Source: Atriophallophorus winterbourni
Taxonomy: Eukaryota > Platyhelminthes > Trematoda > Plagiorchiida > Microphallidae
Direction: 5' to 3'
Assembly: GCA_013407085.1 (NCBI GenBank)
Contig: JACCGJ010012629.1
Span: 1-64,000 of the forward strand
DNA length: 64,000 nt
In this document: positions 1 to 10,264 of the stretch, one piece after another
How positions within the stretch are numbered: position 1 is the first letter of the stretch
Layout: each line of letters opens with the position of its first letter
The notes under the pieces: model-generated
The model's input: only the letters and a program-made list of their open reading frames with translations
Told to the model about the DNA's origin: nothing
The model's database searches: none
Made by a program: the position numbers and the translations under genes

Positions 1-497
1 TATTGCATTTCCTATATTGCCATTTTGTTCATTATACAATTGTTCTTGTTTATATACATTCATTTATGTGAAATAATGCACTGTTAATTATTTGAAGGCA
101 CTACAGTTTCCGCCAGTCAGGCATGCACTCCAGTTACGGCCAGTATTTTGTAAGCTGAAATATTTAACACCAGAGTTGCTTATATTTATTACGGATTTCA
201 TTTTAGTCTTTGTCTTGTAGACATATAGAAGTCAATTATATGTTATTGTATTATTTTCAAATATACTTTTGCATCTCAAATTATATTTATATCATTTTCT
301 TGCCACTCATATGTTGAAGTTCGATTGCAGCAGAGATTATTTAGCCAAAATTTGTTGTAATAAGCATAGTTTATTTGCTATGTCTGCTAAGCAGATATAA
401 TACATAATACGGAGAAATAATGAATTGCATAGCAAAAATAAATAAATACATAAACAATGATATAATGGGTAAATACAGCCAAAAATCTTATTTTCAG
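1..497. other. AT-rich stretch, no gene recognised
   Basis: No coding frame, RNA gene or repeat family that I recognise. The last bases (491-497, ttttcag) form a good 3' splice acceptor for the coding remnant that follows. Confidence 0.4.
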
Positions 498-818
498 AAA
501 AATGGCAAGACGAGGTTTGAGCGATAGCAAAATATTGGAGCTCCTATTTCACGATGTGTCGTCAGACTACAACGAAGATACATATGGACAATCTGAAGAA
601 CAGGCCCTTCAAATAATCAGATGCGCCTCAACTAAATTTGGATGATGATGCAACCGTACTAATTATTGGAGATGTCGTGGATGAGCCAGAACCTGAAAAC
701 CCAAGAGAATCGATTGCATCTCCTCTACATAGCAAGGTTAATTTAGAAGGTGCTAGTAAGAGAAGGACTGAAGAAAAAAATAGAGCCTGCCGTGCGGATA
801 CGAAATTCAATGTTTTTT
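498..818 (+). pseudogene. broken coding exon, possibly transposase N-terminus
   Basis: An ATG at 502, just after an acceptor-like ttttcag, opens a frame starting MARRGLSDSKILELLF that stops at 643. Around 616 the reading jumps to the +2 frame, which continues as an acidic then basic segment (LNLDDDATVLIIGDVVDEPE, later KRRTEEKNRACRADTK) until a LINE tail near 825. A short basic start followed by an acidic low-complexity region is seen in N-termini of piggyBac-like transposases, which is the basis of the guess; no catalytic domain is visible. It could equally be a broken exon of a host gene. The frameshift and the truncation by the LINE tail make it non-functional as written. Confidence 0.3.
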
Positions 819-819
819 C

Positions 820-1290
820 ATGTTCATTCAATTCAATTCAATTCAATTTAATGGTCTAAAAAGCACATAGCTTTACAAAAACCACAGAATAATATGCGAA
901 TTACAAATAACATAGGTAGTAAAACGGGGTTTGTTTGCCTACTGATTAGTTTAGGAATCACGTAAAAATACATAGAGCAGAAATTGTTTTCAACCGGTTT
1001 GATAGGGTAAATATGTATAGTTTACTTGGATGCATTGGTTCAAAGCTTTATGATGCAGGATATATAGGTTTAAAGTTTGGATTGGTCAACATCAAATTGT
1101 CCAAATTCGATTTGAATATATCCAAGTTGGGTGACATGTGCAACGTTTCGGGGTAGGGAGTTCCAAGTAAAACATTACACGTACAGATAAAAAATTACTT
1201 CGGACCGTTCAGCCTCGAGTCGGAATAAGTTACTGCTATAGTATGACTCCGGCTTGTTCGTTGGTGGCGTCGGTGAATAGTTGATTCAGG
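820..1290 (-). repeat. CR1-like LINE 3' end (family A)
   Basis: A five-base repeat tail (attca units, 825-850) is followed by a 3' untranslated block nearly identical to that at 5300-5420 (gtctaaaaagca, then ctttacaaaa and ccacagaataatatg). Further in, the minus strand keeps remnants of the usual C-terminal reading frame (PK.FFIC..NVLLGTPYPETLHM, compared with FFAVRVCFTWNNLPDNVV at the 5.6-kb copy). It is a 5'-truncated, dead insertion inserted minus-strand; the repeat tail marks its 3' end. Confidence 0.6.
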
Positions 1291-1599
1291 GATGTTTGCG
1301 GCACAAACAAGCCAAAAAGTTTATCGTTCGTATTGTTGTAGGAACCTTTCAGTCACAAAACTACCTCAACCGCATTCTTAAGATACTTTCAGTATGCAAT
1401 ACCACTGTTGTATTCACCCACGGCTGTTGGCGACCGACTATGTTAGGACAAATTATGTTAGAAGTGCCGTGTTATTTCAGATGGGAAATTCGATAAATAC
1501 ATTATCAAAGCAAATCAAAGCAAATGTCTAAGACTGTGTCAGGTGCTGACAGAACAATTAATAGCGTTGAATAGGTAATGAAAATTATATTGAGATTGA

Positions 1600-1700
1600 A
1601 GTAACAATCGAATGTTTTCGCATGCTTTTCGAATGACTAAACAGTCCGATTCGGAGGGAACAATCTCTCCCGCAGCGCTCGCAGCGATAGTAGTACATTG
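1600..1700 (+). repeat. short dispersed repeat (family E)
   Basis: The block around 1622-1655 (tttcgaatgactaaacag then tccgattcgg) recurs at 29285-29315 in the same orientation and at 34345-34365 reversed. Between the latter two copies similarity extends over about 130 bases. I do not recognise the parent element. Confidence 0.35.
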
Positions 1701-1989
1701 ATCGATCGGTGTCCGTGGCACGCTTGCCGCGTGATCAGCCTTCTGCAGCCAAAAGCTGTATTTGCTTCTCGCCCAGCTTGCAGACGACGTATTACACAAC
1801 GCCTCCACAGTAAGCTGTCAAGAGCAAATTCCTAACAACTCGTGGGATCAGTGTCAAGAGCTTTCATATCTATTTTGCAAACGCCTCTCTACCACAATTT
1901 CGGTCGCCTTAATGGTCCACTTCCTGATTTCAACTCACCATAGAGTAGATCTCCCGGGATATGATCATTTTCCATTCACCGACATACTG

Positions 1990-2375
1990 TAAAGCATTTA
2001 GTACGCGCGCGCTGTATGCCATCATCTTTGTCTTTACTGTCAACTTTCGATTTACTCAGACGCGAGAGTTCAATCGGGACAAAATGACAGCTGCTCTGCC
2101 AACCCGCTTATCAATCTCCGTGTTTAGCGAGAAGTTATCCGCAATGGTCGAATCAAGATATTTGAAATGATGTACTGTTTCAAGTTTACAGTTTTCAACA
2201 GTAATGATTGGAGGCGATACAATCCCTTGACCAAAGACTTTGGTCTTGCTCATGCTGATTGTTAGCCTGATGTCTTTGCATGCCGGCGAAAAACAGTCCA
2301 TTAATGACTGGAGGTTCTTTGGGGAGCGAGCCATAATGGCTGCTTCGTCTGCAAACAGTAAGTCACGGTACAAAT
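1990..2375 (-). pseudogene. LINE reverse-transcriptase fragment (family B)
   Basis: Minus-strand frame with the RT palm motif LLFADEAAIMA (second Asp of YADD replaced by Glu) followed by FSPACKDIRLTISMSKTKV and GQGIVSPPIITVENCKLE. This matches, residue by residue with changes, the plus-strand RT at 13900-14250 (LLFDDDAAIIA, GLTISMSKMKVLGQGIVSPP), so both belong to one LINE family. The fragment continues to about 1992, where the corresponding KTKMMAYSAR segment ends. It lacks the rest of RT and the endonuclease: a short dead insertion. Confidence 0.7.
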
Positions 2376-2494
2376 GAAAGGCTCCAGGTCAATTTAGGAT
2401 TCACTTTAAATAGTCATATGTTTGAACACCATAAAGAACCGTGAAATCTTACAACTTTCGGCTCGGGTTCATCATTTAATTTTATACACATGTA

Positions 2495-2760
2495 ATTATA
2501 TATTTATTATCACATTTATTCATTCATAGATGGTATGTTGTTAAAATGCTATAGTTTACACTACCCAGAAAAATGTGCATCGTGTCGGATGATAAAAAAT
2601 ATAGTAAAATATAGTTAAAGATTATTAAGAAAGGCTAAAACATACTTGTATATATGCGTATATAGTGATTTTTCGAAAGCTTCAATGGTTTCAGATTGTA
2701 CCTCGTGAGTCGCTAAAGTGCTCAATATTGGCCGTAATTCATGGTGTAATTCCAGGTGTT
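2495..2760 (-). repeat. LINE 3' end (family C)
   Basis: On the minus strand the C-terminal remnant ATHEVQSETIEAFEKSLYTH is followed by a 3' untranslated block (catccgacacgatgcac then tttttctgggtagtgtaaa) and a tail of the atgaataaa type. The same block ends the copies at 35.55, 53.6, 58.0 and 61.5 kb. Confidence 0.65.
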
Positions 2761-3764
2761 TAACTGCCTAAAATACATTAAGCTTACCAATAATCATAGG
2801 ATGGTGAAAATATAAATGAAGGAAAACACGCTGGGTAATTAGATTACACAGTGTATAAGTAGTCTGGATTGTAATAATTTAATAAAAACTCGTCTAATTT
2901 AGTGCTAATCTTATGCAAGGTAAGGTAAACTGTTCCAAGTAAAACAGACAGAATAAAATACCTTCCACAGTTTAGGCATGAATGAAATACTGCAAGCAAA
3001 CAATCATGGGTCGGATAGCTTCGTGTTTCCCTTTACGTGAAGAGTCCCTGTAATAAATAAATTGAGGTACGAAATATTTTGTAAAGTATGATAATGTCTT
3101 TTAAAATTAGAACAAATTCAAGCTAGCTATCCTATTTTCCTAAGAGTTGCTTCGGACAGAAATTGAGCGTTTGCAGCAGTTCAACGTGTTATGCTGTTGA
3201 TTGTGGTTAAATAGGTGACCGCGCAGTTTTGTATTATGATAAAGATGTAACAAATGAATCTAAGGCTTGTTCGTTTGATTAGGCACTGGTCAAATGAAGA
3301 TTGCTGCTCCTTGTTGTGGTCTATATTGAATAGAATGCACTTTCGTTCTTCTGACGCGCGTTTAGTATGAAAAATAGAAAGTCCATAGACGAGAAAGGTT
3401 ACTCGTTATTCATATTCCAAATATATATCTTAATGCTTTTCACGGGCCAACCGCTATCCGAGTGAAATCAAACGTACGAAATTCAACATATCATGACATG
3501 ACCTTATGAAAATACCAACATTGTCGATCTTAATCATGCTCGATGTCGAGTTTTTGGATGTATAGTGCTTGCAAATACAAGTGAGGACGTTTATTGAAAA
3601 GTAGAACTTGTGGCTATAAAATCATTTCATCCGTCATCCAATCTAATGGATCTTTAATCTCGAAATTAAGAAATTTTTAAGTTCTTCGTCTAACCCGAAA
3701 TAAATGCTTTGTCATGCAGTTACCCCAAACTTTAGGCTTTTGTGGACAAGTGTAATGAACTTAA
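2761..3764. other. no gene recognised
   Basis: About 1 kb of AT-rich sequence in which I see no coding frame of length, no RNA gene and no repeat family that I can match within the window. Confidence 0.35.
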
Positions 3765-3880
3765 TTTACGCGCAACCTTTGCGACTCGGGATTCGATTGC
3801 AGTGACAGAAACCTGGCTGAGTAATTCTGAACATGATTATCAAATCACTATCCCACAGATTATAAGGGATTAAACAAGGC
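3765..3880 (+). pseudogene. LINE endonuclease fragment
   Basis: Plus-strand translation reads RDSIAVTETWLSNSEHDYQI then TIPQIIRD and stops. The V-T-E-T-W-L-S signature followed by an I-P-x-Y/I motif is the conserved core of the APE-type endonuclease of CR1/jockey LINEs; the same core occurs at 62060-62110 (VTVTKTWLSQTQLNSEIRHP). Only about 35 residues survive. Confidence 0.6.
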
Positions 3881-4002
3881 TCAGTCGGGAACTTTGTGCA
3901 ATTCGTTTGCCTTAAGACGGGCTAAGTCAAACCGTATATAGTTTTCGAAACAAGTTAAAAAACAAGAACTCTAAATAAGGAGAGCTTGTATGCATGAGGA
4001 TA

Positions 4003-4252
4003 AGGCTGTACGACCAACCTGTTCAACATATGTCCCAAACACATGTTGAAATGGGGTTAAACCCATAACCATGAAACAAAATATTCACTTGCATGCTTTT
4101 CAGTCACACACCCCACGACCGGTTTCGTGCTGTTTTCACTCGTCAGGTAGGGACAGTAAGATCAGGATCCGGAACTTGAAATCTTATGCATCGAGACTAC
4201 AACATAATAAAAATGTTCGACTTTTATGCCGCTGTTTGATAGGGTTCCTCTA
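4003..4252 (-). repeat. ribozyme-bearing short repeat unit (family HA)
   Basis: On the minus strand this unit reads: aaccctatcaaacagcgg, a variable block, gatcttactgtccctac, a hammerhead ribozyme (4111-4152), gtggggtgtgtgactgaaa, agcatgcaagtgaatat, and finally tgaacaggttggtcgt. The same order of blocks occurs at 9965-10260 on the plus strand. No protein is encoded. The length (about 250 nt), the lack of coding and the ribozyme fit a retrozyme or a Penelope-type terminal repeat. Confidence 0.6.
4111..4152 (-). ncRNA. hammerhead ribozyme, intact core
   Basis: Minus-strand RNA: stem I 5' strand CCCUAC (4152-4147), core CUGACGA (4146-4140), stem II GUG/CAC closed by a seven-base loop (4139-4127), core GAAA (4126-4123), a minimal palindromic stem III made of ACC/GGU (4123-4118), C17 at 4117, and stem I 3' strand GUGGGG (4116-4111). 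All six stem I positions pair (one G-U). Every conserved core residue (C3 U4 G5 A6 N7 G8 A9, G12 A13 A14, C17) is present. Predicted cleavage is between 4117 and 4116. Because stem III has no loop it would be stable mainly in dimeric RNA, as known for minimal type I hammerheads of animals. Confidence 0.75.
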
Positions 4253-5279
4253 AATAACACCATTTTCAAATGTATCATCATATATTCATGACAGGTTTTG
4301 AAAGGCTTGAAAAAGACAAAATACTGGTTTACTTACATAACCTCACCTACACTCCAGTAATCAACAGTGGTAGCAAAAGTTAAACTGTGTCTACTATCCT
4401 GCTTGTTTAATTGCCACTTTTTGTATGCATTCAATAATTCGTCAACCTTATTCGATCATTCTCAAACAAAACAAGCTATTTTACAAACAGTCGTGTGTGG
4501 TAGGTTGTTTCTGTGCACGTGAGTTTTAATTGTCACCTTTCAATCGTAACAAGCGTAACGTTTCGTCAATAATATTCTATGAAAATTTTCGGCGATGATT
4601 TATGCGAAACCGCGTGCATGAGTGTGGGATGATTTATACATGGGCAGACCACGAAATCTGCCATACCTTCGTTGAGCAATGTATCAATTTGTGGCTATAA
4701 AGTACGTGCAAATTAGCCAGCACTCCACAATGCAACTTCTATGACAGTTACCAGTTAAACACACTTGCACTGGTAACGAGGACAAGACATGGGAAGGGGG
4801 AGTACTATTAAAAGGTGATGCCTCAGCAATTTTCTGATCGGGACAATTTTGTGAGATGTCAAATTTACAAATGGGATTGAAAAAGTAGTTACACACATCA
4901 GCCGATTGTCCCATTGACATGAATACTACAGAGCACCTGGGAAAGATTGGTACCGGAATTGAAAACATTTCTGCTGCGAGAAAATTCAAAATTCGGTGTG
5001 GATTGTCTAGCTTGCAAAGATTCGACTATTACAAAAATTTACTAAAACAAAAGTCAGCTAGCAAAATTCCTTTAGCAAAAGTAGATTGCGTTAATGATAT
5101 ATTGATATTATTGATATTAATTGTCAGACAACGAAACTATCTACGTATAGTTCAATCTGTTGCGGAACTGAATAACAATTGTATTTAAAGAACAATTTTG
5201 AATATATTCGTCTGCGCGACCATGTCAATTAAAATAAAGCTATTATAATGTGTTGCTCGCATTCCCAGCAAGTTTATGG
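4253..5279. other. no gene recognised
   Basis: Open frames of 89-101 codons occur on both strands around 4684-5188 but overlap each other, have no recognisable domain and no clear splice context; I do not call them genes. Confidence 0.35.
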
Positions 5280-6340
5280 CATCGGGCCGTCGTCAGGTGG
5301 GATTCAATTCAATTCAATTCAATTTTAATTGTCTAAAAAGCATATAGCTTTACAAAAAACCACAGAATAATATGGCAACAACGAATACTATAACAAGCAA
5401 AAATGGGATTAGATTGCTTACTGAGCAGTTTAAGAATCAAGTAAATATCCAAAGGGCAGAAAGTGTTTTCGATTGGTGGGATGACAAATCTAAGTGCATG
5501 GTGTTAAGATGTATAGTTTTCTTCGATGCACGGTTTTAGGGTCAAAAGGCATCAAGGCTTCTCTTGAAAGTTTGCTGGTTTGGTGAGTTTACAACATTAT
5601 CTGGCAGATTGTTCCAAGTAAAACAGACTCGCACGGCAAAAAAATGTCGTCTGCAGTTGAGTCTCGAGTGAGGGACAGTTAGAGTAAATGTGTGAGCTCT
5701 TGTATTATGCGAGCTCCGTAGATTCAATAAGCATTGTAGAGGGTGATTTTCGGTATTCAAAATATTGTAAACCAGAATCAAATCCCCTCAAAGACGACGA
5801 CGTGGATAATCAAATAAATTTAGCGTTTTGATTCGCTCATTGTAAGGTTTCCGGCTGAGTCCAGTGAGAAGTTTGGTAGCTCGATGATATATTCGTTGCA
5901 AAGTCGCAACATCTTTCTAAGCCATGCCAACCATGCTTGAACTGCATATTCCATCGTGGGTCTGATGTACGTATGTATAATACAGGGAATTGTCTGTTTT
6001 GAGAACCTACCGAAAATTCTCTATAGGAGTGACAATTTCTGTGATGTTTTGCGATAGACGTAGTCGCAGTGGCTCGACATCCCGAGGGTGTTGCTTATTA
6101 ACACACCCAAGTCCTTTTGTTCCATGGTCCACGATACTCTGTGTGTTCCAAGAAAATACTGGTACTCCACATATTTGCCAATGTTTAACATGTGACACTT
6201 TTGGAAAAAGTGGTAAGCAAAGTTTGAGCTTGAATCCAATGAATAAACTCGTATTCTTCGTGTCAAAATCTCTATTGTTACTCTGCACATCACAGAGGGT
6301 TACGAACTGCGAAAGCCCAGTGGCATGTGACCCATCCAAG
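5280..6340 (-). pseudogene. CR1-like LINE 3' half (family A), broken
   Basis: Minus strand, 5' to 3': a KDLGV segment typical of the RT C-terminal part (about 6150), RPTMEYAVQAW-like residues near 5950, and the conserved C-terminus TVPHSRLNCRRHFFAVRVCF followed by TWNNLPDNVVNSPNQQTFKR (5540-5700). It ends in a 3' untranslated block and a tail of about four attca units (5303-5325). Several frameshifts and stops separate the parts. The closest relatives within the window are the copies at 38.7-39.7 kb and 820-1290. It belongs to the CR1/jockey superfamily; the endonuclease half is missing. Confidence 0.75.
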
Positions 6341-7487
6341 TTGCTCTTTTACATGAAGCAATTTTTGGTGCTACGAGTTATTACTATAGTCAACTTGAGT
6401 TGTACTCGTGTGACTTTATCCATTGTTAAATTATAAAACACGTAAATCAGTGTCGGACTGTGGTTCAGGAGCTTTTCGTGACTGTCAATTTCAAATCGCC
6501 TTCAGTCTGATTGCAACTGTCCGCTTGACCCGGAGCTGTTGTTCGCAGTTAGGAAGATCAACCGAGCTATTTTGCTCAAAAGTATTCGATAACTGTCCAT
6601 TTTAATCTTAGCCCCCACGAGAAGGCTTTCCCAACCCTTTGTGTGATATAAGATATTCCTAGGCATTGCTTCTGGGAGCTGAGTTTATATTATTATAACT
6701 TATCGTTGACTGGTTTATGAACGGTCAATTAACGAACGTTTAGAACGATCAATTAACGAACATTTTCAGATCATTAGAGTTGATCATAATTTATCATATG
6801 TGATGTCCGAACTCGCACATTCGAAAGGCACGTGGGTTGTCATTGCCCCACCTCGGCCAATGTACACTTTTGTCATTTTACTCCGTTTTACGGTGTTTTT
6901 GTACCTCAGGAGAAGATAATAAGGGGTACTAAATGGTGGGAATTTGAGCAAACTCAATTATTGTCTATTGTTGACTATTCGCTCAAGTTCAGGATTGAGA
7001 ACCATGGGTTTTGTAGCATCAACGCATCATCATAAATCTGCTTTGTGTTTCACTGCATAAATGTGACGTGTTGTCGAAAAAATCACATCTCATCTACACG
7101 GGTGCCTTGACGGGACGGTATACACTCACTAGGTTTTCTACATTCATAAACAACACGAATCTGAACCAACGGTGTCTGTGGTTGATTGTTTGGAATAGCA
7201 AGCCGTCATTGCTGTGGCCAATCCAGATCCGACTTAGACGTTGAGCGTTGTTTATTAAACTACCCAGGGGTGAACACGTTTTTACATTGACGGAGAGATG
7301 CAAAGTTTAAAATGATTAATTGAAAAAGCGTTATCGGGTCTGACTGATACTAAATGATTCGTGTCGTTTTCGTAGCCGAAAAACATTCTTTAATTCGGAA
7401 TAGACTTCAGAGTATAGCTCGACCACAGTTAATTTTCTGGACTATCTGGAATGCTGATGTGTACGATGTAGTGCGCCACATTTTAAC
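6341..7487. other. no gene recognised
   Basis: No coding or RNA feature supported. Short frames at 6832-7035 (+) and 7094-7303 (-) have no recognisable domain. Confidence 0.3.
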
Positions 7488-7489
7488 TC

Positions 7490-8007
7490 ACTGGTAGAGA
7501 ATACCTGGAGTTATCACGAAGTGCTCTAGTATAAGGCTTAGTAACGGTTGTGATCTGTTGAATGTGTACACAAGTAAAATTTCCAGTAGTACCAATGCAG
7601 AAATTAAAGCAAGATATAATTTATAAGATTCTTTTTCAGTTGCATAATCTAAATACAAGTTTTCTGAAGCCAGTAAGTCAACCACCTTGCAATGCATTTT
7701 ACATTTTACATCAAGTACGCAAATACCTTGTTTACTTTCGTGAAGCGGACAAGTTAAATTTGATGAGTATCGGTTGCTGCAGCGAGATATCGGCACTGTC
7801 ACATTGAACAGATCGCACACTGTGTTGACATTCGCCAATCACTGATAGTGTCATTACGCCAACTAGCATTGGTGTGTTGGTAAATGTTGCGCATACATAC
7901 TCATCACCAGCAAGGATTTCAGCTTTGACATCGTATCCCAGCAATATTACGATACTGTTAGCGCTGACATAAACAAAATGTTTAGAAAGGCCATCACATA
8001 ATCCCAT
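7490..8007 (-). pseudogene. possible membrane-protein exon, frame broken
   Basis: Two overlapping minus-strand frames look protein-like. The downstream one (7838-7488) has two N-glycosylation motifs (NVT, NLT), six cysteines within about 45 residues and then one clear membrane segment (LYLALISALVLLEILLVYTF) near its C-terminus, the layout of the end of a type I membrane glycoprotein. The upstream one (8007-7732) carries GYDVKAEILAGDEYVCATFT and is hydrophobic in parts. They are in different frames with an overlap, and I found no splice pair that joins them cleanly, so this is either a gene with an exon structure I cannot resolve or a pseudogene. The family is not recognised. Confidence 0.25.
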
Positions 8008-9929
8008 AGATGATGATAATAGCCTATTATAGTAAGTTGATACAAGAACATTCTTTTCACTGTAGCCGACATCGACAACATCGGTAGACTATTTATTCAA
8101 ATTTAGGGTTATTTTCATGTTTTTACTGTTAATTATTTTATACCCTGATGTTTCTTGCCTGGGCAGCCATCTCTAGTAAATTTGGATAATGTTTAACATT
8201 AATTCAAAACTGAAAAATTGAAACCATTTCAATCTGCTGTCGATCAACGAAAATGCGTATGTCTTTCTTTTTCATGCTGTTGACAAGACGTGATAAGCCG
8301 AATGAGATATTTTCGCTCGTACGTTGACCTTCGAGCGGGAGTGCACAAAATACGGAAGCCAACAACAATCTCACACGTTATTAACACGTCACATGTTCGT
8401 CGCTCGGCTGGCCAATCAGCGTCAAAAATATGTCGAAAAATCAATAAAGTACATCGTGTCGCCTCAAACCACTTACCACGACTGACTCACAATGCACTGG
8501 TGATGTTTTGATGAGTGTTGGTTTTGACCCTATAACAAGTTCAGTGATCAGTTACAGCGAACTTGTGTAAAACATCCCGAACAGAAACAACAATTATTTT
8601 TAATTAAATAAAAATAATCCATTATTCTCGTCCTAGCATCTTCGGAATTTCAACTTATTTGAGAATGTAAACACCTCAATAAGTGGTAATTTCAGTAGAT
8701 TGATTCGGTTGACTTGTATTAATGTTTCGTGTAGGTTGTCCAAACGTAAACTCTGCGATACTTGTTTAACAGAGTCTTTCAAGCATAATTAAGACCACTT
8801 ACGGCTGAAATTGTATTGTCCTGGTAATATCGAGGACGTGATTCATACAAGTTGTATTCAAGTTGGCTCCAGGTATCGATGTTCAAATTCTGCTGAATTT
8901 GTGAAAATTACAGTCAGGATTTGAGTGAGGGTAATTTAAGCAGTGTTCTTTAAATAATTAAGAACAACTACTCCTTCATGGTACGGTGTATGGCGTGTTC
9001 CAGTAAACTTCTTTATTCATTATGCGAGATTATTCCCTGTGTAGTGTGTGTTTCAAAGGTGCTCAAAATGATGTAGCTCCAATTAGTGTGGATAATGCTG
9101 AAGTGTTCCTGTAATGCATATCGTGTAATATCTACATTGTCTAGCCGAATTTCACTTAAGCAACTTGATTTGAGTGATTGCGTATTTGGAACAGTAAATT
9201 TTTTCTTCAAATTCTCAATTAATTCATGTATGACTAAAAATACTATTGTAATTAGATACTCAAACTGCCGGTGATTAAGCAAACTTCAATGAAGGTTTGC
9301 GATACAGAAAATCGTCACATACTTGCAATTCGAACTTCTACTTCTAAGTGTGACATCATTGCCAGAGCAAATAATTTTTAGTACTGTACACGTTTAAAAC
9401 TAAACCATGCTATTACCAGTGAATCCGAAGTCAAACCTACTTATCCTACTAACATTGATCTAAAAAATGTAGCTTCAGCCTACCACGTGAATATGAATAT
9501 ATTTATTTTCTGAACTTGTTTCATAACTACCGAAATCTTACCGTAACTGGCAAATTGCGTACTTATTTGCAAACTTCAGGTCACCTGTGATACAGTCTAA
9601 ATAGCAAATCTCGGTATAGTTTGCATGTAAGATAAATGAGTAGGTGGTAAGCGAGTGTGAAACTGCATAACATGTACTTGTATAGCACAAAGCAATCATA
9701 CATACTGTATTAATGTTCAATATCGAAAAAAATCCCGTTTTCAAGTTTGATGATCTCACAGCACTAGATTGTTATAAATCGCAGTCCTTTCCACCGAAAA
9801 CATTTGAGATGTAGTTTTCGTCATCATTTTTTTAAAACTCGCATGATGATAATTGCTACTATCATCGAATAAAATTTAAAAAATCTCAACAAATTGCGCT
9901 GGTATGACACTGCTACATAAGGTTGAGAC
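8008..9929. other. no gene recognised
   Basis: AT-rich, short overlapping frames only (for example 9013-9282 and 9538-9759 minus). I see no domain, RNA gene or internal repeat here. Confidence 0.35.
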
Positions 9930-10078
9930 GACCAACCTGTTAAATCACATAAGCACACACTCATGTAGACAGGGTTTGTGTGTGATTGAAATGCATGCAA
10001 ATGAGCTTTTTGTTCATGGTCATGGGTTCAAATGCTGTCTACATGAGTGTGGGTTCATGTGATTGAACAGGCTGGTCG
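9928..10078. repeat. imperfect inverted repeat, 43-bp arms
   Basis: The left arm (about 9930-9973: gaccaacctgttaaatcac then ataagcacacactcatgtag) is the reverse complement, with a few mismatches, of the right arm (about 10034-10078: ctacatgagtgtgggttcat then gtgattgaacaggctggtcg). The roughly 60-base loop contains the start of a ribozyme unit. The arms are made of the 3' block of the HA unit, so the structure looks like a small inverted addition to the unit that follows. Confidence 0.7.
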
Positions 10079-10260
10079 TACCAACCTTATCCAACAGTGG
10101 CATACAAGCGCAACTAGTTTACCAATCTTCTATTGTTTCAAGCGCTTGCGGATCTTGATCTTACTGTCCCTACCTGATGAGTGCAAACAGCACCAAACGG
10201 GTCGTGGGGTGTTGGTGTGTGATGGAAATGCATGCAAATGATTTTTTGTTACAAAATTTC
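9965..10260 (+). repeat. ribozyme-bearing repeat unit (family HA), partly tandem
   Basis: The block gtgtgtgattgaaatgcatg at about 9976 recurs with one or two changes at about 10213, directly after the predicted hammerhead cleavage site (10203/10204). The element is therefore slightly more than one monomer of about 236 nt, with copies of the same sequence at both ends. Genomic retrozymes have this layout because they derive from multimeric or circular RNA. The monomer contains aaccttatccaacagtggca, a gatcttactgtccctac block and the ribozyme. No coding frame. Confidence 0.6.
10168..10209 (+). ncRNA. hammerhead ribozyme, mutated core
   Basis: Stem I ccctac/gtgggg (10168-10173 with 10204-10209), core CUGAUGA (10174-10180), perfect four-pair stem II gugc/gcac (10181-10193). 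The conserved G12 is C (CAAA at 10194-10197) and one stem III base is changed (ACGGGU instead of ACCGGU). G12 is catalytic in this family, so this copy is probably inactive. The stem II arm here is longer than at 4.1 kb, and the compensating pairs support a real structure. Confidence 0.65.
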
Positions 10261-10264
10261 AAGT

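Noticed and set aside
4684..5188. Overlapping frames of 101 (minus) and 89 (plus) codons
   Set aside because: They are antisense to each other in part, without domain, signal or splice support.
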